Of a DNA stretch of 64,000 bases, positions 57,290-64,000 are shown in pieces; the stretch's first letter is position 1, and each line of letters begins with the position of its first letter. The DNA comes from Rhizomys pruinosus (taxonomy: Eukaryota; Chordata; Mammalia; Rodentia; Spalacidae), in assembly GCA_009823505.1 (NCBI GenBank), contig VZQC01005910.1, forward strand, positions 40,546-104,545, given 5' to 3'. The notes under the pieces are model-generated. The model searched no databases and was not told the origin of the DNA. It saw only the letters and a program-made list of their open reading frames with translations. The position numbers and the translations under genes are program-made.

Positions 57290-57870
57290 TTTTTTTTTTC
57301 TTTTTTATGCTTTTATTGATGTTTTCTATATTTCAGACATCATTTTTTGATTCAGTTTAGGCATATTCCTTTTTCCTTTCCCCCCATCCCACCCCAGATC
57401 ATACATTCTGCCCTAACTGTTCTGCATCTTTCTCTCAGTCTTTTTTTTTTTTTTTTCTTCACATAAGTTTATTTTTTATTTTTTAACAATCTAGACCCTG
57501 GTTGCCGCCCATTTCCCACCCCGCCAGAGCTCATGCATGCTGCCAAACATGCTGTTTCATCTCTTTCTCAGTCTTTCTCTAATATTCTCCATGAAGAAGT
57601 TGACTGTTTTGAGCAGAAGTTCACTGTTTCAGTCAGTTCTTTGATGCAGTCCTTTCTGTTTGTTTGTTGTTGTTGTTGTTGTTGTTGTTGTTTCCAATTA
57701 TGCATTACACCCCAACTGCTTTGTGGACAAAAGCTCAGGGGCCCTACACAAGAAATAATTACAACTAGGTAATGGCACTAGCATCCATAGATGAGGATAC
57801 CATTTGTCGTTTGTTTTTCTGGGACTGTGGTTAATTCACTCAGCAAGATGGTCCTCCTACTAGCCCAGCC
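57290..57870 (-). mobile_element. L1 3' end (ORF2 stop region to tail)
   Basis: The minus strand runs from the end of ORF2 (CATAGATGAGGATACCATTT on the plus) through a (TTG)n tract (57,660-57,691), an inner A-run (57,437-57,456) and a terminal AATAAAAGCATAAAAAA. It holds both L1 3' modules in series. Confidence 0.82.
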
Positions 57871-57882
57871 CATTTTCCTTTT

Positions 57883-58330
57883 TTTTTTTTTTTTTTAATT
57901 TTTTTGTTGATGCTTTGTGTATTTCATACATCATTTCCAATTCAGTTCAGCTATATCCCCTTACCTTCACCCCGCCCCCCCACCCCTACCCATCCCAGAT
58001 CATGCCTTCTCTGCCATAATTTAATCCTGCATCTTTTCTGGGTTTTTTTGTTGTTGTTTTGTTTTCACTTTTTTTTTAACAATAAGGATAATTTGTGTAG
58101 TACAAGCATCCTTCATGCAAAACAATATGCGAGTAGTTGTGCCCAAACCCACACAGCTCATGTGTCCCGCCATCCAGCGGGGGGGGGGGCTTGTATGTTC
58201 AATCAAGTTGATCAAATGAGTGTCCATTCTATATTGTTGTAGTTTCACCTTTCACCCCAATCGTAGCCCTTACATTCTACTGCGCCTCCTCTTCCACAAT
58301 TCTTACCTCAAAGGGCATAGGACACAGCTT
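57883..58330 (-). mobile_element. L1 3' UTR
   Basis: Antisense; starts with poly(T) (57,880), contains CATCATTTCCAATTCAGTTC and, further on, CAATCAAGTTGATCAAATGA. Same segment as 29,300-29,742. Confidence 0.82.
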
Positions 58331-59048
58331 CCTCTGAAGCCAATCTGAGTCACAGTTTTCAGGATGGTGACGCTGATGTGAACTGATTGCCTGCAGTTTT
58401 ATTCCACTTAACTGATGATGCACATTATTCATTTTTGGAAAAAAAAGTATTTCATTACATTTGTTTACTTATTGGATTAGGGTGGGGTGTGCTTCCGCAG
58501 CACACCTGTGGAGGTCAGAGGATAATGTTTGCGAGTCGCTGCTCCCCTTTATCATAAAGTTTTCATTGAGCTAAGGTTGCCAACAAACTAGTTTTCCCAC
58601 TGAGTTTTCCCAATCTTACTGGCCCACTAGCTAGTTTTACTTTTGGGGTAGAGAGGATAGATTAGGATATAATTATACATTTAGTTAGCTAGAATCAGAG
58701 CAGAGTAAAAATTTAATGTGCATTTTGTATTTGGTTTTATAAATTCAAGAGCCTTATGTGATGATTATATAATGGAACATGGATGGCATTCAATTTTTAT
58801 TGGGATATTTGGTTACACATTACTACTGCCAGACGTATATAACTATTAATTGTCGCTTCATGGGTATTTACTGTGTCAGTTGGTACAAAGGAACAACTGT
58901 AAATTTCCTTAATTCTTTACTACTCCTATGAGACAATTACTATAATTCTAATTTTCATAGAAATGAGATTCATAAATGATAAGGAATTTGCCCAAGATTT
59001 CATAGCAGTAAGAATTTATATGTTCGTCTTCATCTTTAAATATTATAC
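58331..59048. other. Mostly unique; B3/B4-like scrap at 58,487-58,570
   Basis: CACACCTGTGGAGGTCAGAG is a B3/B4-type body word. Otherwise no feature. Confidence 0.4.
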
Positions 59049-59188
59049 CATGGGGTAGAGAGATGGTCCAGCAGTTAAGAGCACATGCAGTCACTTCCCA
59101 GCACTCCTATCTGGCAGCTCACAACCACCTGTAACTCCAGCTCTAGGGATCCTATTCCTTCCTCTGGGCATTGAAGGCAAATATTGCA

Positions 59189-59251
<63 letters not shown>

Positions 59252-59300
59252 TCTGTATTTCTGTCTCTGTTTCTCTCTTTCTCACATAAACTCATACATT
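59049..59300 (+). mobile_element. B2 SINE with (CT)n in its tail
   Basis: Head GGGGTAGAGAGATGGTCCAG, body with CAGCTCACAACCACCTGTAA, then about 29 CT units (59,193-59,250). Confidence 0.85.
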
Positions 59301-59372
59301 CATATAAAATAGAAATTAAACAAATCTTTAAAAATGATACTATATCAAGTCAGACAGGTATGTGAACACCAT

Positions 59373-59583
59373 TTTTTTTAACTTTTAATGTGTATGAGTG
59401 TACTGTCTGCATGTAGGTTGCTGCATCTGTGTCATACAATGCCGAGGTCAGAAGAGGGCATTGGATTCCCCTGGAACTGGAGTTAAAAACGGTTCTTAGC
59501 TGCCATGTGGGTGCTGGGAATTGAACCCAAGTCCTCTGCAAGTGCAGTCGGTGCTCTTAACTGCTGAGCTATCTCTCCATCCC
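59373..59583 (-). mobile_element. B2 SINE with TSD
   Basis: Antisense B2. GTGAACACCATTTT (left) and GAGAACACCATTTT (right) flank it as a target-site duplication. Confidence 0.93.
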
Positions 59584-60250
59584 TGAGAACACCATTTTAT
59601 ATATACATACACAAAACCCTTATTCCAGGGCTTATATTAACTAAATTATTCATTAAAAATTCAGAAAGTTCATGCTAAACTTTGGATGTCAGGTACATGT
59701 AGTTTTGTTGTTCTGATTTTGTTTGTATTTCACTAATATATGTTTTCCTTCTTTATTAAAATGAGTTTCAAATTTATACTTGCTTATGTAAATACCTTAT
59801 TTATTAGGACCATACGTATGCATTATGTTTCAGCCATTTTTAGATAAGTATCAATTGTAAGTTTGATACTAGATTCAGTTTTGTTTTGTTTTGTTTTTTT
59901 CTCCCTGGGCTTGTCTGTCCAGAACAAGCAAGAGAATATGGAACATGTTGCCTGCTCTTTCAGCTGTCAAGGATCAGGTATTCCAAGTATATGATCCTTA
60001 ATAGAAGGCCAACATCTTTCCTGTTTTTATGCCTGGAAATATTCATCCTTAGGGCCGTGTCTAGAAGAGTTCAGAAAAATAATATCTTTTCTCTAAGGAG
60101 CCCAACAAATTCCAGGCTGCTGAAACAGCTTGTTTAGAGAATGATCCCAGAAAATTGGATGTTACATAGAAAAACAGACTACTGGGCTTTCTGTGAGAGT
60201 TGTGTTGGCATGGCACAAATGGCCAAGAGACACTATAGAAATCACTTTCG
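59584..60250. other. Unique DNA, no gene seen
   Basis: A plus frame at 59,886-60,137 has no recognised motif. Confidence 0.4.
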
Positions 60251-60402
60251 CCAGGCATGGTGGTGCACGTCTTTAATCCTAGCACTTGGGAGGCAGAGGC
60301 AGGTGGATCTCTGTGAGTTCAAGGCCAGCCTGGTCTACAGAGTGAGCCCAGGCCAGCTGGTACTAAAAGGGAGACCCTGTCTCAAAAAGACGAAAAAAAA
60401 TT
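60251..60402 (+). mobile_element. B1 SINE with TSD
   Basis: Near-consensus B1. AAATCACTTTC and AAATTACTTTC flank it. Confidence 0.95.
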
Positions 60403-60524
60403 ACTTTCATACCTACAAGAACAGAATGGGAACACGAAATACCTTTTGGTTAAAGAACGTGGAGTGGAATTTTGATCAATCAAGTTATGTCAGAGTGGAA
60501 ATAAAAGTAAAAAAGAAAGAATCT

Positions 60525-60575
60525 GTCAGGAAAGAAGGAAAGAAGGGAGGGAGGGAAGGAGGGAGGAAAGAAAGT
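60525..60575. repeat. (GGAA)n-rich tract
   Basis: Purine-only AAGG/GGGA units. Short tandem GGAA can bind ETS factors, but nothing here shows use. Confidence 0.85.
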
Positions 60576-60624
60576 TATTACTATTAAATCTCAGAAAAGC
60601 TGAACTTTATTAAAAAGGACTGCA

Positions 60625-60854
60625 CAGGGGCTGGATGGATGGCTCAGGGGTTAAGAGCACTTACTGCTCTTGAAGATGACACAGGCTCAGTTCCCAGCAC
60701 CCACATGGCAACTAACAACTGTCTGTAACTCCAGTTTCAGGGGATCCAACACCTTATTCTTATGTCCAGATACATTATACAACACAGGTGCACTTCCATA
60801 CATGCAGACATGTGCTTATACACATAAAATAAAATATTAAACAAAATTTAAAAA
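60625..60854 (+). mobile_element. B2 SINE with 16-bp TSD
   Basis: Older B2 body, yet the duplication ATTAAAAAGGACTGCA is perfect (60,609-60,624 and 60,855-60,870). Confidence 0.95.
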
Positions 60855-60870
60855 ATTAAAAAGGACTGCA

Positions 60871-61321
60871 TAGTCCAATGAAGGGTACAGCATAGGTATC
60901 ATCTTTAAAATGAAACCACTATGCACTATGTCCTAGAATCTAATGACTCTAGTCTTTATAAGAAAAATGGGGGAGATCTTCCAGGAATAGAGTTCTTATT
61001 AAAAAAAACATGGATGACAGAATTAAGGTGACTCATAATCAGTTACTCTAATGTTTTGAACATAATAAAAATTACTAGGCATTAGAAAAGACAGAGAAAA
61101 ATGTTACTTCAAATTTCAGTCAAAATAAATAGCGTACACAACATTCTAGATCATATAAAACCAACAAAACATAGAAAAACCAAAGACTGAAAGAAGTAAC
61201 TGGCAATAGTAAGTGAAAAGATGAGAAATACAGTAGAAACATCAAAACTAAGAAAAAGAACTAAAATATGATTATAGACAAACAACACAATATCCAAAAT
61301 GAAAATAGAAATCAGTGGATC
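60871..61321. other. Unique AT-rich DNA
   Basis: No feature was recognised. Confidence 0.4.
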
Positions 61322-61560
61322 AGGGCTGGAGAGATACCCTATTAGATAATGCACTTGCTCAGAATCTTTAGAACCCACTTAAAGCAGGGTGTGGTGTATC
61401 TGACACCCCAATCCTCCAAAATTAAGATGGGAGGCAGACAGCGGCCTCCTCAGACCCTTATGGGCCAGACTGGTGTGTTCAATGCAGAGATGAACAACAG
61501 CGAGACCTTGCCTAATCAAGTTAAACCTACACTCAAAGTTGTCCTCTGACCTACATATAC
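61322..61560 (+). mobile_element. B4 (ID_B1-type) SINE
   Basis: ID-like head (AGGGCTGGAGAGATACCC), GCAGGGTGTGGTGTATCTGA and TCCTCTGACCTACATATAC at its end. Confidence 0.75.
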
Positions 61561-61677
61561 ATATACATACATATATATATATGTATATATATATNTTCTC
61601 AGAGACTGAAACTCAATCTACCCTTTCTTCTCTCTCCCCCAGAAGTCTACAGAAGCAAAGATGAAATACACATGGTA

Positions 61678-61709
<32 letters not shown>

Positions 61710-61725
61710 GCGTGTGTGTGTGTAT
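61560..61725. repeat. (TA)n tracts around a single N
   Basis: TA-rich repeats lie on both sides (61,560-61,594 and 61,678-61,725, the latter ending in GTGTGTG). The N at 61,595 is probably a join in unresolved repeat. Confidence 0.85.
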
Positions 61726-61787
61726 CATGGTTTCTCATAAGTGTAGACAGTTGTTTTTTAATATAAACTTAAACTTGGGCATAATTT

Positions 61788-61935
61788 ACACATTCCTGCA
61801 ATCCCTACATTTGAATGACTAAAGCAGAAGGATTTCAAGTTCAAGGCTAGCCTGGGTTATATAAAGAGTTCAAGGCCAGCTTGAACTAACAGCTACACAG
61901 TGAGATGTCTCAAAACCACCAATACAAAACCCAAA
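61788..61935 (+). mobile_element. B1-like SINE, old
   Basis: AAGTTCAAGGCTAGCCTGGGTTAT and AGTGAGATGTCTCAAAACC follow B1 order, split by a short duplication of the CAAGGCCAGCTTGAAC block. Confidence 0.65.
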
Positions 61936-62267
61936 CAGACAAACAAACAATGAATGAAAACAATATAAGGCACAATGTTGAATGTTGTAGAATCAGACAC
62001 TTTAGAGTCTGATTCCAGCCTGGATAACAAAGTGAGTCACCTCAGAGAACAAAAGTAGGCCAATAGCTCCTTAGCTAGCCTGGCACTTCTTAAGCCCCTC
62101 CCCCTTCCACACTGGTAGAGGAAGAGTATCAAGTTTCCTGCAGGGATGGGAGCCAGGAGAGTTTACAACAATGCCCATACTGGCAGCACAGTACGGCTTT
62201 AGAAAAGAGTATTTGAAGTAGGAAGGGAAGGGGGTGGAAGAGTTATGGAAGAGATGAGAGGAACGGG

Positions 62268-62464
62268 ATAAGGGTAGATTTGATTAAAACACATAATACA
62301 CATGTGTAAAATTCTCAAATAAATTAAAAATGTTTATAAATACTGAGAGAAAGATGCAGGACACTTAGGAGTAAGGGTAAATTTGATTGAAACACGTAAT
62401 ACACATGTAAAATTCTCAATATAAATTAAAAATGTTTAAATATACTGAGAGAAAGATGCAGGAC
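62268..62464 (+). repeat. Tandem duplication of ~97 bp at an L1 3' end
   Basis: Two adjacent copies share AATACACATGT, ATAAATTAAAAATGTTTA and ACTGAGAGAAAGATGCAGGA. Confidence 0.9.
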
Positions 62465-62585
62465 AGTTATGGCAGAGTGCATGATCTGGGGTGGGGTGGA
62501 GGGAAGGGAAAGGGGAATATGTCTAAATTGGACTGAGAAATGATGTCTGAAATACACAAAACATCAATAAAAGCATTACAAAAAA
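62340..62585 (+). mobile_element. L1 3' terminal segment
   Basis: GCAGAGTGCATGATCTGGGG to AAAACATCAATAAAAGCATT and A-rich tail. Confidence 0.82.
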
Positions 62586-62707
62586 AGAAAAGGAAATGAG
62601 CTACAGAGGAGAGTACATTCGACTATAAAAATGGTTTATAAAAGAAAATCTCATAGTTTTCTCCAAAAATATTTTATATAAAGATAGATCCAAAAAATAT
62701 AAATAAA

Positions 62708-62880
62708 AATAGGCCTGGCAAGATCGTTCATCAGGGAAGGCTAGGCTACCTGCTCCTGAAATATGGCCAAAGGTCAATGTCTAATGTCTGGAAAAACATG
62801 GCAGAAGAAGAGAACTTAGTCTCGCACATTTTCCCCTGACCTCCAACATGGGTGTGTGCACACACTCACACAGAAATAAG
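62708..62880 (+). mobile_element. Old B4/B2-like SINE
   Basis: GGCCTGGCAAGATCGTTCAT and CCCCTGACCTCCAACATGGG are degraded head and body words. Confidence 0.5.
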
Positions 62881-63407
62881 ACTTGAAGAATGAAACACTA
62901 AAATGTTTAATATGAAAATTGAATACAACTGTGGGGATCTTTGCAAAAATATAAAGGGATTATAGCCTAAAACATAAGAAGTTGAACTTTTTATGAGGAC
63001 ACAAAGGCCAAAATCCACTTATTGGAAAATGTATCCCACTCTTATAAATAAGCATCATCTTTATATCCAAAGAGCTCAGTATATACTAAGACTCCATTCA
63101 AAAAATCATCATCTCAAGCCAAATCCATCCCATAAAGCGAATAAGATAGAAAGCTGTTCTCTCTGTCAAAAGCAAAGCAAAGAGAGAAAGAGATTATAGA
63201 AAGGAGGGACAGTTACATGAAAACAATTTCTGATCAGAAGTACAGAATGACAGAAAACAAAACCACTCAATAAAGTCATGGGCCCGTGGAGGGGTATAAG
63301 ACCTAGAATTCAGTATATGTAGGAAAAAGTGGGGCCGTGAAGGTGACTTCCACAGACAAATCTGGATGAATGCAGACTCCAATGAAATAGTGGTTACCAC
63401 ACCATGT
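62881..63407. other. Unique DNA, no gene seen
   Basis: No supported feature. Confidence 0.4.
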
Positions 63408-63524
63408 CTGTGGGCAGAGTATCTTCTGTGGACTGAACACATTCTGTGGATTGAGTACCTTTCATGACTAAGTACCTTCTGTGGGCCGAGTACCTCCTTT
63501 GGGATGAGTACCTGCTGTGGCTGA
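63408..63524. repeat. 18-bp minisatellite, about six units
   Basis: Units follow CTGTGGRYTGAGTACCTT with changes; one unit is 17 bp. The frame stays open on the minus strand, giving a six-residue repeat, but nothing else suggests a gene. Confidence 0.85.
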
Positions 63525-63664
63525 ATTTTGCTTGCTGACTCTTGGAACCAAGCCAGCCAGCTCATTTGCATATCATCTATGGCTCCCTTTGTCCTACAAA
63601 GGCAGAACTAAAATTTCCAAAGAACTTCTATCTGGCTCTTTATAAGAAAAGAAAAAAGAAAAGA

Positions 63665-63669
63665 AGAGA

Positions 63670-63738
<69 letters not shown>
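63665..63738. repeat. (GA)n microsatellite
   Basis: About 36 GA units with one ACA interruption near 63,681. Confidence 0.95.
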
Positions 63739-63740
<2 letters not shown>

Positions 63741-64000
63741 AAAGAGGGGAGAGATAGGAGAGAGACTGATTTGACCTTTTTTCCTTGGCAAAGAGACAGA
63801 TTGGAAAAGTGAAATTTTAAGAATATTTACTGAAAGGTTATTACATAGAGTCTTTGGTTCCACTGGGAAAGAAAACTGCATGAATCTTTGAGCTATGTAG
63901 TGTTGGACACAGAGGTACCACACAAAGTAAGATTATAATGATTAATTTTTTAAATCCAGTTTTAAAATTTACATCAATGGAAATGGAATTTTGATTGAGG
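63739..64000. other. Unique DNA to window end
   Basis: No feature was recognised. Confidence 0.4.

Noticed and set aside
58490..58520. U6 snRNA fragment (GTGCTTCCGCAGCACA)
   Set aside because: Only the first ~15 bases resemble U6; the rest reads as an antisense B3/B4 SINE.
59171..59365. Ser/Leu-rich protein
   Set aside because: It is the translation of the (CT)n microsatellite in a B2 tail; the same holds for frames at 34,832 and 63,594.
63194..63571. Repeat-protein gene with six-residue units
   Set aside because: The repeats come from an 18-bp minisatellite; no start, no flanking conserved sequence.

Overview
The window is nuclear DNA from a muroid rodent. B1 SINEs, tRNA-derived B2 SINEs, B4 (ID_B1-type) SINEs, rodent L1 pieces with their typical 3' UTRs, MaLR-type LTR elements and one IAP-like class II endogenous retrovirus (ERV) cover much of it. 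The B2 copies end in a block (GGTGCACAAACYTGCATGCA and a CATTCATACACAT-like tail) that differs from the mouse and rat B2 I remember, so a muroid other than Mus or Rattus is likely; I cannot name the species. I see no host protein-coding exon, CpG-island promoter or intact functional RNA gene. The window reads as intergenic or deep intronic DNA; most long open frames are shadows of L1, LTR elements, SINEs or microsatellites.

Layout. 0-10 kb: an LTR-like repeat cut by the window edge and split by a B1, a MaLR element with both LTRs (2.3-4.4 kb), a U1 snRNA retropseudogene on the minus strand (6.2 kb), then mostly unique DNA. 10-20 kb: a second, rearranged copy of the first repeat, scattered SINEs, and a 5'-truncated L1 (16.8-19.3 kb) holding a B1 and a 390-bp rodent repeat. 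20-40 kb: many B2/B1 copies, several with clean target-site duplications (TSDs), two L1 3' pieces, and unique AT-rich DNA. 40-48 kb: a minus-strand MaLR hit by an L1 3' fragment, an inverted duplication ending at an N, and a chimeric B2-B1 SINE with one TSD. 48.7-55.6 kb: two L1 copies; the second keeps a broken ORF1 and the start of ORF2, where an IAP-like provirus (51,643-54,217) landed. 55.6-64 kb: L1 3' ends on both strands, SINEs and microsatellites.

The most unusual items are the provirus, whose centre holds about 430 bp resembling a cellular mRNA 3' UTR where gag-pol-env should be; the chimeric B2-B1 insertion; the split and inverted duplication near 0 and 10 kb; and four strong CTCF-like motifs in a minus-minus-plus-plus order. 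Two of the three single-N positions sit at the edge of near-identical duplications and probably mark assembly joins. Nothing here is a clear new biological system. The elements do not form a pathway; they record successive insertions whose order can partly be read from nesting.
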